The notes: generated by a model not told the origin, from the letters alone. A stretch of DNA of 11,174 bases from JAZGAE01 sp036475545 (GCA_036475545.1 JAZGAE010000122.1:1-11174), one strand, 5' to 3'; positions 1 through 8,784 are shown, numbered from the stretch's first letter. Numbers and translations are program-made.

Positions 1-88
1 CCCGCATCGCCCTTCGCGCCGCGCCTGACGGATCGCCTCGCCACGGCGCAACGCAGCCGACTCCACCTGACCGGGTTATGCTCTAAGG
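1..88 (+). repeat. Dispersed 88-bp repeat, copy 1
   Basis: This sequence recurs as an inverted copy at 10971-11058, with 85 of 88 positions identical (differences at positions 12, 28 and 75 of the unit). A shorter, more divergent copy lies at 9568-9637. The unit ends in a conserved TTATGCTCTA core. Its middle is rich in short GC palindromes such as GGCG/CGCC. Copy 1 begins at the window edge, so the true left boundary is not visible. One reading frame is open through all copies (peptide core DRLATAQRS), but this looks like a by-product of a conserved GC-rich sequence rather than a gene. It most resembles a REP-like intergenic element. No transposase is nearby. Confidence 0.85.
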
Positions 89-204
89 ACGTGTACACTC
101 CGTAATCAAGCAAGATCGCCGCTTGGAAAGGTTGATCGCCGACGTCCCGGGCACGGCGCCCGTCACCCCGCGTTGCGGTCGTGATGGGTTCCACCGCGCG
201 TACA

Positions 205-222
205 TTGGTGGATAATCACCAA
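205..222 (+). promoter_or_regulatory. Inverted repeat over a -10-like hexamer upstream of the PP2C gene
   Basis: TTGGTG and CACCAA form perfect 6-bp arms around GATAAT, which resembles a sigma-70 -10 hexamer. It lies 58 bp before the chosen PP2C start. No convincing TTG-type -35 sits 16-18 bp upstream, so promoter activity is uncertain. If it is a promoter or operator, it also argues against the longer open frame starting at 181 being the true gene start. Confidence 0.25.
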
Positions 223-279
223 GCGACCGGCGGCATTGAGCCGCCGGAAGCGACGGCAAGCGGGAAAGGCGTCACGGGA

Positions 280-1008
280 ATGGCGAGCGGCGACCTCGAG
301 GCCCGCATCGGCCTCGCCACGGAGACGGGCTTGCGCGAAGAGAACGAGGACTTCGCGGCCACCTACCTGGGCACGGCCGCCGAGCGGGCCGCTCGAGGCG
401 CCGTGATGGTGGTGGCGGACGGCGTCGGCGGGGCGCCCGGCGGCCGCGAGGCGGCCGAGACGGCGGTGCGCGGCTTCATCGACGGCTACTACGCCCAGCC
501 CGAGGGCCTGTCGGTGGAAGACGCCGCCACGCGGACGGCGCAAGCGATCAACGGCTGGATCCACGCCATCGGCCGACGCGACCCGGGGCTCCGGGGAATG
601 GCGACCACCTTGAGCGCCCTCATCCTGCGCGGGCGAGAGGCGCATGTGGCCCACGTCGGCGACAGCCGCATCTACCGCTTGCGGGGCGACGAACTCTTGC
701 GCCTCACGGTCGACCACAACCCCCCGGAGCCGGAGCTCTCGCACATCCTGGTTCGCGGGATCGGCATCGACGAGACGGTCGAGGTCGACCTTGGGGCGCA
801 CGAACTCGAAGTGGGCGACCGCTTTCTGCTCGTCACCGACGGCGTCCACGGCGTCCTTGCAGATTCGCGGATTCAGGACATCCTCGCCGGCGAGCCCGAC
901 CCGGAGGCGGCCGCCCGGCGGGTGGTGGCCGCGGCGCTGAAAGCCGACAGCCTCGACAACGTCACCGCGCTGGTGGCGGACGTGACCGCGTTGCCCGGCG
1001 GCGGGTAG
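280..1008 (+). CDS. PP2C-family protein serine/threonine phosphatase
   Basis: The product is 242 residues and covers one PP2C (PPM) domain, a Mg/Mn-dependent enzyme that removes phosphate from Ser/Thr residues. Motifs appear in family order: an N-terminal ENED block (21-24), VVADGVGG with metal-binding Asp47, AHVGDSR with Asp128, VTDGVHG with Asp187 and DNVT with Asp226. No signal peptide or membrane segment is seen, so it is probably cytoplasmic. I chose the ATG at 280 because a purine-rich GGGAAAGG lies about 10 bases upstream and homology begins at once. An in-frame start at 181 would add 33 low-complexity residues. From memory, the stretch around FIDGYYAQPEGLSVEDAA resembles the phosphatase half of fused kinase/phosphatase proteins, but the frame stops right after the phosphatase domain and no kinase is present. 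Its substrate is unknown. purB follows 118 bp downstream on the same strand. Confidence 0.9.
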   Translation: MASGDLEARIGLATETGLREENEDFAATYLGTAAERAARGAVMVVADGVGGAPGGREAAETAVRGFIDGYYAQPEGLSVEDAATRTAQAINGWIHAIGRRDPGLRGMATTLSALILRGREAHVAHVGDSRIYRLRGDELLRLTVDHNPPEPELSHILVRGIGIDETVEVDLGAHELEVGDRFLLVTDGVHGVLADSRIQDILAGEPDPEAAARRVVAAALKADSLDNVTALVADVTALPGGG

Positions 1009-1126
1009 GCGGCCCGTCGGGCGGCCACCGGGCCCCGCCAGCCTCGCGCCGGCCCCTGCCCCGCCGGTTTCAAATGCGCGGCGTTGGTGTAAACTCGCCG
1101 CTTCTCGTGAACCCGAAAGGCCGCGC

Positions 1127-2425
<1,299 letters not shown>

Positions 2426-2474
2426 GCCTAGCCCTCCCGCCAAGGTGGCACGAGCACGACCCCGGGGGCACGCG

Positions 2475-2492
2475 CCGTGGCCGCCGCCACGG
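2475..2492 (+). other. GC hairpin in the purB-GFA gap
   Basis: CCGTGGC and GCCACGG form a perfect 7-bp stem with a CGCC loop, 50 bp after the purB stop. No T-run follows, so it is only a weak candidate for transcript termination or 3'-end protection of purB mRNA. Confidence 0.3.
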
Positions 2493-2549
2493 GTGGCCAA
2501 GCGGCCGTGTCGAGACCCGCTGACCGCACGTTGATGAGGAGGGCCCGGG

Positions 2550-3029
2550 ATGCTGCTCGAAGGTTCCTGTCACTGCGGGGCGGTTCGTTTCTCGCTCGTC
2601 TCGCACACGCCGTATCCATTCATGCGCTGCTACTGCTCGATCTGTCGCAAGACGGCCGGAAGCGGCGGGTGCGCGATCAACATCATGGGCGAAGCGGCGA
2701 CGCTCAAAGTCAGGGGGCGCAAGAACGTCGCGGTCTACCGGGTCCGCCTGGGGCCCGAGGGAAGGCTGAGCTCGGCGCGGCGGCACTTCTGCAAGATATG
2801 CGGCAGCGCGCTGTGGGTCTTCGACCCGCACTGGGCGGAGCTCGTGCATCCCTTCGCCTCCGCCATCGACACTCCGCTCCCGCGCCCGCCCGAGCGGGTC
2901 CACACCCTGCTGGACTCGAAGGCGCCGTGGGTGGAGGTCCCCAGGGGCAAGCGCGACGCCCGTTTTCCGGAGTACCCCGACCAATCCATCGCGGAGTGGC
3001 ACCGCGCGCGGGGGCTCTACGTGGATTAA
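2550..3029 (+). CDS. GFA/CENP-V-domain zinc protein
   Basis: The product is 159 residues. It carries the full cysteine set of the GFA (glutathione-dependent formaldehyde-activating enzyme, Mss4-like) fold: CxC at 7/9, CxCxxC at 27/29/32 and CxxC at 81/84. In this family these cysteines bind a structural and a catalytic-type zinc. The named family enzyme, Gfa of Paracoccus, has been linked to forming S-hydroxymethylglutathione, but most members have no proven reaction, so I leave function open. The ATG at 2550 has a strong GAGGAGG site about 8 bases upstream. No formaldehyde dehydrogenase or esterase gene lies nearby, so formaldehyde metabolism gets no support from context. Confidence 0.9.
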   Translation: MLLEGSCHCGAVRFSLVSHTPYPFMRCYCSICRKTAGSGGCAINIMGEAATLKVRGRKNVAVYRVRLGPEGRLSSARRHFCKICGSALWVFDPHWAELVHPFASAIDTPLPRPPERVHTLLDSKAPWVEVPRGKRDARFPEYPDQSIAEWHRARGLYVD

Positions 3030-3053
3030 CGGTGGTCCGGGCAAGGCAGGAGA

Positions 3054-3067
3054 CCCCCGAAAGGGGG
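3054..3067. terminator. Possible hairpin terminator between convergent genes
   Basis: CCCCC-GAAA-GGGGG forms a short perfect stem with a GNRA-type loop, 25 bp after the GFA stop and in the gap between two convergent genes. A second weaker stem, CTTGG (3086-3090) with CCAAG (3103-3107), is also present. Neither has a clear T-run on the plus strand, so efficiency is doubtful. Confidence 0.3.
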
Positions 3068-3133
3068 CTCGCTAAAGGAGCGGTTCTTGGCTTCCGCCGG
3101 CCCCAAGCGTGCGGGGACGGTCCGGGGGGGCGG

Positions 3134-3481
3134 CTAGATGGTTTGGGGCGTGTCCGGCGCCGCCTCGGAGCGGATCTGCTCCTTGGCGACCTCGAGCAGA
3201 TGGTCCATTTCCTTGCGCAGCCGGTGCTCGCTGATTCCCACGCCCTTGTCGGTGAAGTCCTTGAACACCTTTTGCAGGACGTCGTCGTCCCCGGCCTTCT
3301 CGAAATCCGACTTGATCACCTCTTTCGTGTAGGCCTCGGCATCGGCGCCGGTGAGCCCGATCAGCGGGCCCGCCCACTGGCCCAACAGCTTGTTGCGCCG
3401 CACCATCACCTTGAACTCGGTCTCCTGGTCGTGCCGGTATTTGGCTTCGAACGCCTTTTCGCGGTCCTTGAACGTGGTCAT
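3134..3481 (-). CDS. DUF1476 protein, F1Fo-ATPase zeta-subunit-like
   Basis: The product is a 115-residue, highly charged, helical soluble protein beginning MTTFKDREKAFEAKYRHDQE. It continues with RRNKLLGQWAGPLIGLTG, which I recognise as the DUF1476 family of Alphaproteobacteria. The Paracoccus denitrificans member is the zeta subunit, which inhibits ATP hydrolysis by F1-ATPase through its N-terminal segment; other alphaproteobacterial members inhibit weakly or not at all. The N-terminal start is therefore important. I chose the ATG at 3481 because a strong GGGAGGAAA site precedes it, whereas the open frame extends 11 residues further without support. It diverges from the NRDE gene across 102 bp and converges on the GFA gene. 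Confidence 0.9.
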   Translation of the reverse strand: MTTFKDREKAFEAKYRHDQETEFKVMVRRNKLLGQWAGPLIGLTGADAEAYTKEVIKSDFEKAGDDDVLQKVFKDFTDKGVGISEHRLRKEMDHLLEVAKEQIRSEAAPDTPQTI

Positions 3482-3583
3482 ATGCCGCGCTTTCCTCCCA
3501 ATCCTTCGATCCATTGTGCCAACGGCGGCGGCGAAGGTCCATCCTTATAGCCGGGCGGGCCCCGGAGTAGTATCGAAACCCTC

Positions 3584-4378
3584 ATGTGCACCGTCGTGAT
3601 CCTGCGCCGGCCGGGCCATGACTGGCCGCTCTTGCTCGCCGCCAACCGCGACGAGATGGCGGACAGGCCGTGGCTGCCCCCCGGCCGCCACTGGCCCGAC
3701 CGGAAGAACGTGGTCGCCGGCCTCGACCGGCTTGGAGGGGGCTCGTGGCTCGGGATCAACGACGAGGGCGTGGTCGCGGGCGTCCTCAACCGCGAGGACT
3801 CGCTGGGGCCCGAGGCGGGCAAGCGCAGCCGCGGAGAGCTGGTGCTGGAGGCCCTCGATCACGCCGACGCGGCCTTGGCGGCGGAAGCCCTGGCCGATCT
3901 CGACCCGCTGAGCTACCGCTCCTTCAACCTGGTCGTGGCCGACAACCGGGATGCCTATTGGCTGCGCAGCCTGGGGGCCGAGGGCCCGGGCCGCATCGAG
4001 GTCGAGGCGATCCCGGCGGGGCTGTCCATGGTCACGGCCCTCGACCGCAACGATCCCGGCTCGGCCCGGATCCGGGCCTACCTCCCGCGGTTCGAGGCGG
4101 CCCCGGCCCCCGACCCCGGGGCCCCGGCGGATTCAGGCTGGGCCCCGTGGGAGAAACTGATGGCGAGCCGGGTCTTCGATGCCAACGGCGGCGACCGCGG
4201 GGAACGGGGCCCGGAGGGCGCCATGACCATCGTCACGAGCACCGGATTCGGGACCGTATCGAGCTCGATGATCGCGCTCCCCGCGGCCCGGGAGCCGGCC
4301 CGAAAGCCCGTCTGGCGCTTCGCCCCCAGCCGACCCGGCGAGGCGCCTTACCAAACCATCGACTTCGCGGGTGGGTGA
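3584..4378 (+). CDS. NRDE-family (TANGO2-like) protein
   Basis: The product is 264 residues. It begins MCTVVI and carries the defining Asn-Arg-Asp-Glu motif in LLLAANRDEMADRP (residues 21-24), followed by GGGSWLGINDEG and GVLNR, as in the NRDE/TANGO2 family. Cys2 immediately after the initiator Met is a conserved family trait. It has led to suggestions of an N-terminal-nucleophile-like fold. Animal TANGO2 homologues have been implicated in heme or lipid handling; the bacterial role is not settled. No signal peptide is visible. A good ribosome site is lacking, but the MCT start is so characteristic that it decides the choice. The stop is 114 bp before the purC start, and a promoter-like sequence intervenes. 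Confidence 0.92.
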   Translation: MCTVVILRRPGHDWPLLLAANRDEMADRPWLPPGRHWPDRKNVVAGLDRLGGGSWLGINDEGVVAGVLNREDSLGPEAGKRSRGELVLEALDHADAALAAEALADLDPLSYRSFNLVVADNRDAYWLRSLGAEGPGRIEVEAIPAGLSMVTALDRNDPGSARIRAYLPRFEAAPAPDPGAPADSGWAPWEKLMASRVFDANGGDRGERGPEGAMTIVTSTGFGTVSSSMIALPAAREPARKPVWRFAPSRPGEAPYQTIDFAGG

Positions 4379-4389
4379 GTGGGCGAACA

Positions 4390-4418
4390 TTGTGTTGCGC
4401 CGCAACACCCGCTATATA
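4390..4418 (+). promoter_or_regulatory. Predicted promoter of the purC operon
   Basis: TTGTGT (4390-4395) and TATATA (4413-4418) are separated by exactly 17 bp, which fits a housekeeping sigma-70-type promoter. It lies in the gap before purC, giving a leader of roughly 65-70 nt to the GTG start. A perfect palindrome overlaps its -35 and spacer, so it is likely to be regulated. Confidence 0.6.
4392..4408. promoter_or_regulatory. Perfect palindrome, candidate operator of the pur operon
   Basis: GTGTTGC and GCAACAC form perfect 7-bp arms around GCC, overlapping the -35 hexamer and spacer of the predicted purC promoter. The position suits a repressor. The sequence does not match the enteric PurR box (ACGCAAACGTTTGCGT) or a B. 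subtilis PurBox, so the factor cannot be named. The same arms could form an RNA hairpin, but the predicted start site lies downstream. Confidence 0.45.
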
Positions 4419-4492
4419 AGGCGAGTAAGGAGCGACGGCCCGCCACGAACCCCTCGCTCCCGGCTTTTTCCCGCCGATCTCAGGTGAGGACC

Positions 4493-5257
4493 GTGTCCCG
4501 ACGCAGACAAATCTACGAAGGCAAGGCCAAGGTCCTGTTCGAGGGCCCCGAGCCAGGCACCATCGTCCAGTATTTCAAGGACGACGCCACCGCGTTCAAC
4601 GCCAAGAAGAGAGGCATCATCACGGGCAAAGGGGTCATCAACAACCGGATCTCCGAGTACCTGATGAACCGACTGAACAATATCGGGGTTCCGACCCACT
4701 TCGTGCGCCGACTCAACATGCGCGAGCAGTTGGTGAAGGAAGTCGAGATCATTCCCGTCGAGGTGGTGGTCCGCAACATCGCCGCGGGCTCCATCTCCAA
4801 GCGCCTCGCGATTGCCGAGGGGACGCCGCTGCCCCGGTCCATCGTCGAGTACTACTACAAGTCTGACGAGCTCGACGACCCGATGGTGGCGGAGGAACAC
4901 ATCACCGCCTTCGGCTGGGCCACGCCGCAGGAACTCGACGAAATGATGTCGCTGGCCCTTCGGGTGAACGACTTCCTTTCCGGCCTGTTCCTGGGCGTCG
5001 GGCTCAAGCTCGTGGACTTCAAGCTCGAGTTCGGCCGGCTCTGGGAGGACGAAGAGATGCGGATCGTGGTCGCCGACGAGATCAGCCCGGATTCTTGCCG
5101 GCTCTGGGACGTCAAGACCAACGAGAAGCTGGACAAGGACCGGTTCCGCTGCGACCTTGGCAACGTCGAGGAAGCCTATCAGGAAGTGGCGCGACGCCTC
5201 GGCATCCTGCCCGAGGGCGGCCCGCGCGACCTCAAGGGCCCGGACATCATGCAGTGA
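4493..5257 (+). CDS. purC: SAICAR synthetase
   Basis: This 254-residue cytoplasmic enzyme joins CAIR and aspartate, using ATP, to give SAICAR. It starts with the family's YEGKAK block (8-13), then QYFKDDATAFNAKK (26-39), the first signature VEVVVRNIAAGS (89-100) and the second, LVDFKLEFG (173-181). The start is inferred to be GTG at 4493: an AGGTGAGGA ribosome site lies just upstream and the protein then begins SRRRQIYEGKAK like its relatives. The longer frame back to 4379 would translate through the promoter. It is the first gene of the operon, with purS 31 bp downstream. Confidence 0.97.
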   Translation: MSRRRQIYEGKAKVLFEGPEPGTIVQYFKDDATAFNAKKRGIITGKGVINNRISEYLMNRLNNIGVPTHFVRRLNMREQLVKEVEIIPVEVVVRNIAAGSISKRLAIAEGTPLPRSIVEYYYKSDELDDPMVAEEHITAFGWATPQELDEMMSLALRVNDFLSGLFLGVGLKLVDFKLEFGRLWEDEEMRIVVADEISPDSCRLWDVKTNEKLDKDRFRCDLGNVEEAYQEVARRLGILPEGGPRDLKGPDIMQ

Positions 5258-5288
5258 CCGAGGCCGGATTCGGCCGGCGAATGCGTTC

Positions 5289-5531
5289 ATGAAGGCCCGC
5301 GTCCACATCACCCTGAAGGAGGGCGTCCTCGACCCCCAGGGCAAGGCCATCGCCCACGCGCTCGGCGCGCTGGGGTTTTCCGGCGTCAACCAGGTGCGCC
5401 AGGGCAAGTACATTGAAATCGACGTCGACGAAGGCGACCCCGCGGCCGCCAAGGCCAATGTGAGCAGGATGTGCGAGCAGCTTCTCGCCAACATGGTGAT
5501 CGAGGACTATTCGGTCGAGATCGCCGAATAA
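5289..5531 (+). CDS. purS: FGAM synthetase subunit PurS
   Basis: The product is an 80-residue protein of typical PurS length with the expected pattern: MKARVHITLKEGVLDPQGKA at the start, GFSGVNQVRQGKYIEI in the middle and a short C-terminal strand. PurS dimers bridge small PurL and PurQ and are needed to pass ammonia between them in the FGAR-to-FGAM step. The ATG at 5289 has a weak ribosome site, suggesting translation partly coupled to purC. Its presence fits the separate small PurL and PurQ found downstream. The next gene, an NrtS-like membrane protein, starts 32 bp later. Confidence 0.97.
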   Translation: MKARVHITLKEGVLDPQGKAIAHALGALGFSGVNQVRQGKYIEIDVDEGDPAAAKANVSRMCEQLLANMVIEDYSVEIAE

Positions 5532-5563
5532 GGCCGCCTGAAGGGGACGCGACGATCGAGGCA

Positions 5564-5836
5564 ATGGGCGGAGAAACACCGAGCCGGTTCAATCTCGCCT
5601 TGGCGCGGCTCGCCTGCCGTTACGCGCTCAACTCCGACATCGTGATCCGGTCGCTCTACATCAGCGCCGTCGTCGGCACTATCCTCAATCTCATCAATCA
5701 GGGGGACGCCATCCTTCGCGGATGGGATATCCATTACGGCAAGCTCGCCCTTACCTATGTCGTTCCCTATCTGGTGGGAACCTACGGGGCCGTTGCGGTT
5801 CGCCTGCGCGACCGCAGGCGGACGGAAGAAGCATGA
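5564..5836 (+). CDS. Small membrane protein, NrtS-like (possible nitrate/nitrite transporter)
   Basis: The product is 90 residues with two hydrophobic segments (about 31-45 and 61-78). A conserved-looking linker, VVGTILNLINQGDAI, separates them, followed by LTYVVPYLVGTYGAVA and a basic C-terminus. This pattern matches my recollection of the NrtS family, small proteins for which nitrate/nitrite uptake has been shown in cyanobacteria. I cannot confirm it without a search. The ATG at 5564 is chosen because homology-like sequence starts there. Its stop overlaps the purQ start by four bases (ATGA), so it is probably translated as part of the purine operon. No nitrate reductase or regulator genes are in the window. 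A generic two-segment membrane protein is the fallback call. Confidence 0.7.
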   Translation: MGGETPSRFNLALARLACRYALNSDIVIRSLYISAVVGTILNLINQGDAILRGWDIHYGKLALTYVVPYLVGTYGAVAVRLRDRRRTEEA

Positions 5837-6522
5837 AAGCCGCCGTCATCGTCTTTCCCGGCTCCAACTGCGACCGCGACGTGGCCGTCGCGCTGGAGAG
5901 GAGCCTCGGCCGGCCGCCGCTGATGGTGTGGCACCGGGAGGCCGACTTTCCGCAAGTGGACCTGATCGTCGTCCCGGGCGGCTTCTCCTACGGGGATTAT
6001 CTGCGCGCCGGCGCCATGGCGGCCCACTCGCCGGTGATGCGCGAAATCGTCCGGCGCGCCCACGCCGGCGTCGCGATCCTGGGCATCTGCAACGGCTTCC
6101 AGATCCTGACCGAGACCGGGCTGCTGCCCGGCGCCTTGCTGCGCAACGCCGGCCTCAAGTTCATCTGCCGCGACGTGTACCTGAGGATCGACGCCACGGA
6201 CACGCCGTTTACGGCGGGCTACGATCGGGACCAGGTGATCCGTCTCCCCATCGCGCACAACGACGGCAATTACTTCGCCGACGAGGACACACTGAAGGTA
6301 CTGGTCGACCAGGATCGGGTCGCGTTCCGCTACTGCCAACCCTGGGGGGAAGCGGACACCGAGTCGAATCCCAACGGATCGATCGGCTCCATTGCCGGAA
6401 TCCTAAACGAAGGACGCAACGTGCTCGGCATGATGCCGCACCCCGAAAGGCTCGCCGACCCGTTGCTCTCCGGGACCGACGGGCGAGCCATGCTCGACGG
6501 GCTCGTGAGGGTGCTCGCATGA
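5833..6522 (+). CDS. purQ: FGAM synthetase glutaminase subunit PurQ
   Basis: This 229-residue class I glutamine amidotransferase releases ammonia from glutamine for PurL. It shows PGSNCDRD at the N-terminus, VVPGGFSYGDYLRAGA (47-62), the nucleophile Cys86 in GICNGFQ and the His203/Glu205 pair in MPHPER. The late motif NPNGSIGSIAGI is typical of PurQ. The start ATG at 5833 overlaps the upstream NrtS-like stop by four bases and has a GGAAGAA site. Its own stop overlaps the purL start in the same way, so translation is likely coupled. Confidence 0.98.
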   Translation: MKAAVIVFPGSNCDRDVAVALERSLGRPPLMVWHREADFPQVDLIVVPGGFSYGDYLRAGAMAAHSPVMREIVRRAHAGVAILGICNGFQILTETGLLPGALLRNAGLKFICRDVYLRIDATDTPFTAGYDRDQVIRLPIAHNDGNYFADEDTLKVLVDQDRVAFRYCQPWGEADTESNPNGSIGSIAGILNEGRNVLGMMPHPERLADPLLSGTDGRAMLDGLVRVLA

Positions 6523-8759
6523 CGCTCATCGCGGAGAAGGAGCCCGCGATCACGCCGGAGGTCGTCGCCGCGCACGGCTTGAGCGCGGCGGAGTACGAGC
6601 GCGTTCTCGAGATCCTGGGGCGTCAGCCGAATCTGGTGGAGCTCGGCATCTTCTCGGTGATGTGGAGCGAGCATTGCTCGTACAAGTCGTCCAAGAAGTG
6701 GTTGCGGACGCTTCCCACCGAGGCGCCCTGGGTGATCTGCGGGCCCGGCGAGAACGCCGGCGTCATCGACATCGGCGACGGGCTGGCGGTCGTCTTCAAG
6801 ATGGAGAGCCACAACCACCCGTCCTACATCGAGCCGTACCAGGGCGCGGCGACGGGGGTCGGCGGAATCCTGCGCGACGTCTTCACCATGGGCGCGAGGC
6901 CGGTTGCCAATATGAACGCGCTCAGGTTCGGGAGCCCGGAGCATCCCAGGACCCGGCACCTCGTGGCCGGGGTCGTGGCCGGGATCGGGGACTATGGAAA
7001 CTGCATGGGGATTCCGACGGTGGGCGGCGAGTGCGAGTTCCAGGCGTCGTATAACGGCAACATCCTGGTCAACGCCATGACCGTAGGGCTGGCGCCGAGC
7101 GACCGGATCTTCACCTCGGCCGCGGCCGGGGTGGGGAACCCCATCGTCTACGTGGGCTCCAAGACCGGCCGCGACGGCATCCACGGGGCGACCATGGCGT
7201 CGACCGAGTTCTCCGAGGAAACCGAGGCCAAGCGCCCCACGGTGCAGGTCGGCGACCCCTTCACCGAGAAGCTTCTGCTGGAGGCGTGCCTCGAGCTCAT
7301 GGCCACGGACGCGATCGTGGCGATCCAGGACATGGGCGCCGCGGGGCTCACCTGTTCCTCCTTCGAGATGGCCGCCAAGGGGGGCTTGGGCGTCGAGATG
7401 GACCTGGACAAGGTGCCGGCCCGAGAGACCGGCATGACGCCTTATGAGATCATGCTGTCGGAGAGCCAGGAGCGCATGCTCATGGTGCTCGAGCCGGGCC
7501 GCGAGGACCTCGCGCGCAAGGTATTCGAGAAGTGGGAGCTGGATTTCGCGATCATCGGCCAATTGACCGACACGGGGCGCATGGTGCTGACCAAAGCAGG
7601 CCAAGTGGTGGCCGATCTCCCGATCGCGCCGCTGGCCAAGGCCGCGCCCGAGTACGACCGGCCCTGGACGCCGTCCCCCAAGCCGGCCGCGGTCGGCGCC
7701 GCCGACGTGCCGGCGCCCAACGACCTCGGCGCGGTCCTCAAACGCCTGCTCGGCAGCCCCGATCTGTGCTCCAAGCGTTGGATTTGGGAGCAATACGACC
7801 ACATGGTGATGACCGACACCGTGCAGCGGCCGGGCGGCGACGCGGCCGTGGTGCGGGTGCACGGGACCAACAAGGGCCTCGCCGTCACCACCGACTGCAC
7901 GCCGCGCTACTGTTTCGCCGACCCGGAGACGGGCGGAGCCCAGGCGGTTGCCGAGGCCTGGCGGAACTTGACCGCGGCAGGCGCCCGGCCGCTTGCACTC
8001 ACCGACTGCCTCAACTTCGGCAGTCCCGAGCGGGCGGAGATCATGGGCCAGTTCGTCGGCTGCGTTAAGGGCATCGGCGCCGCTTGTAGGGCGCTCGATT
8101 TCCCGGTCGTCTCGGGCAACGTGTCCTTCTACAACGAGACCAACGGCAAGGCGGTCCTGCCGACACCGACGATCGGCGGCGTCGGCCTCGTGGACGACCT
8201 GGAGCGCGCCATGACACCCGCGTTCAAGGCCGCGGGCGAGGCGATCATTCTCATCGGCGAGACGAAGGGCCACCTGGGCGCGTCGCTCTATCTGCGCGAG
8301 GTCGCGGGCGCCGACGCGCCTGCCCGAGAGGCCGGGGCGCCGCCGCCGGTGGATTGTGAGGCCGAGCGGCGGAACGGCGACTTCGTGCGCCGGCTCATCG
8401 CCGAAGGGCGGTTGACCTCCTGCCACGACGTCTCCGACGGCGGGCTCTATGTGGCCGTCGCCGAGATGGCCATCGCGGGTCGCCGCGGCGCCGAGATCGA
8501 GCCCCCTGCCGAGGCCGGACCCGGCGGGACGCCGCCCCTTCACGCCTGGCTGTTCGGCGAGGATCAGGCGCGCTACGTCGTCTCCGCGGCGGACGCGGAC
8601 GCGGTACTGGGCCTGGCCGCCGAGGCCGCGGTTCCGGCCCGGCGCATCGGAACCACCGGGGGCGATGCATTGACAGTCCGCGGGGCCGATGCCATATCCC
8701 TGGAGGATCTGAGCCGGGCCCGTGAGGCTTGGTTGCCGGCCTACATGGCGAGGCCGTAA
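6519..8759 (+). CDS. purL: FGAM synthetase catalytic subunit, small PurL
   Basis: This 746-residue enzyme converts FGAR plus ATP and ammonia to FGAM, working with PurQ and PurS. It is the small PurL type, without the fused glutaminase domain of the enteric 1300-residue form. Landmarks are WSEHCSYKSSK (His52), KMESHNHPSYIEPYQGAATG (93-112), LSESQERML, GTNKGLAVTTDCTPRYC, LTDCLNFGSPE, SGNVSFYNET, TPTIGGVG and SCHDVSDGGL. The start is the ATG at 6519, overlapping the purQ stop by four bases. An open frame reaches much further upstream, but that part only shadows purQ. bolA starts 25 bp after the stop. Confidence 0.98.
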   Translation: MTLIAEKEPAITPEVVAAHGLSAAEYERVLEILGRQPNLVELGIFSVMWSEHCSYKSSKKWLRTLPTEAPWVICGPGENAGVIDIGDGLAVVFKMESHNHPSYIEPYQGAATGVGGILRDVFTMGARPVANMNALRFGSPEHPRTRHLVAGVVAGIGDYGNCMGIPTVGGECEFQASYNGNILVNAMTVGLAPSDRIFTSAAAGVGNPIVYVGSKTGRDGIHGATMASTEFSEETEAKRPTVQVGDPFTEKLLLEACLELMATDAIVAIQDMGAAGLTCSSFEMAAKGGLGVEMDLDKVPARETGMTPYEIMLSESQERMLMVLEPGREDLARKVFEKWELDFAIIGQLTDTGRMVLTKAGQVVADLPIAPLAKAAPEYDRPWTPSPKPAAVGAADVPAPNDLGAVLKRLLGSPDLCSKRWIWEQYDHMVMTDTVQRPGGDAAVVRVHGTNKGLAVTTDCTPRYCFADPETGGAQAVAEAWRNLTAAGARPLALTDCLNFGSPERAEIMGQFVGCVKGIGAACRALDFPVVSGNVSFYNETNGKAVLPTPTIGGVGLVDDLERAMTPAFKAAGEAIILIGETKGHLGASLYLREVAGADAPAREAGAPPPVDCEAERRNGDFVRRLIAEGRLTSCHDVSDGGLYVAVAEMAIAGRRGAEIEPPAEAGPGGTPPLHAWLFGEDQARYVVSAADADAVLGLAAEAAVPARRIGTTGGDALTVRGADAISLEDLSRAREAWLPAYMARP

Positions 8760-8784
8760 GGCGTGTTTCGAGCGGACGACGCCC

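Noticed and set aside
1067..1095. Possible purB promoter (GTTTCA, 17 bp, TAAACT)
   Set aside because: The -35 has no TTG core and the match is too weak to report as a feature.
2477..3550. 357-residue plus-strand frame over the GFA and DUF1476 genes
   Set aside because: It overlaps two genes with clear family motifs and has shadow-like composition.
3482..3583. Promoters in the divergent DUF1476/NRDE gap
   Set aside because: TATAAG on the minus strand and TAGTAT on the plus strand look like -10 hexamers, but neither has a credible -35. Promoters must exist here, but I cannot place them.
5757..6518. Upstream extension of the purL frame
   Set aside because: The extra 254 residues shadow the NrtS-like gene and purQ in another frame and have the Arg-rich composition of a shadow. 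The ATG at 6519 overlaps the purQ stop as expected.
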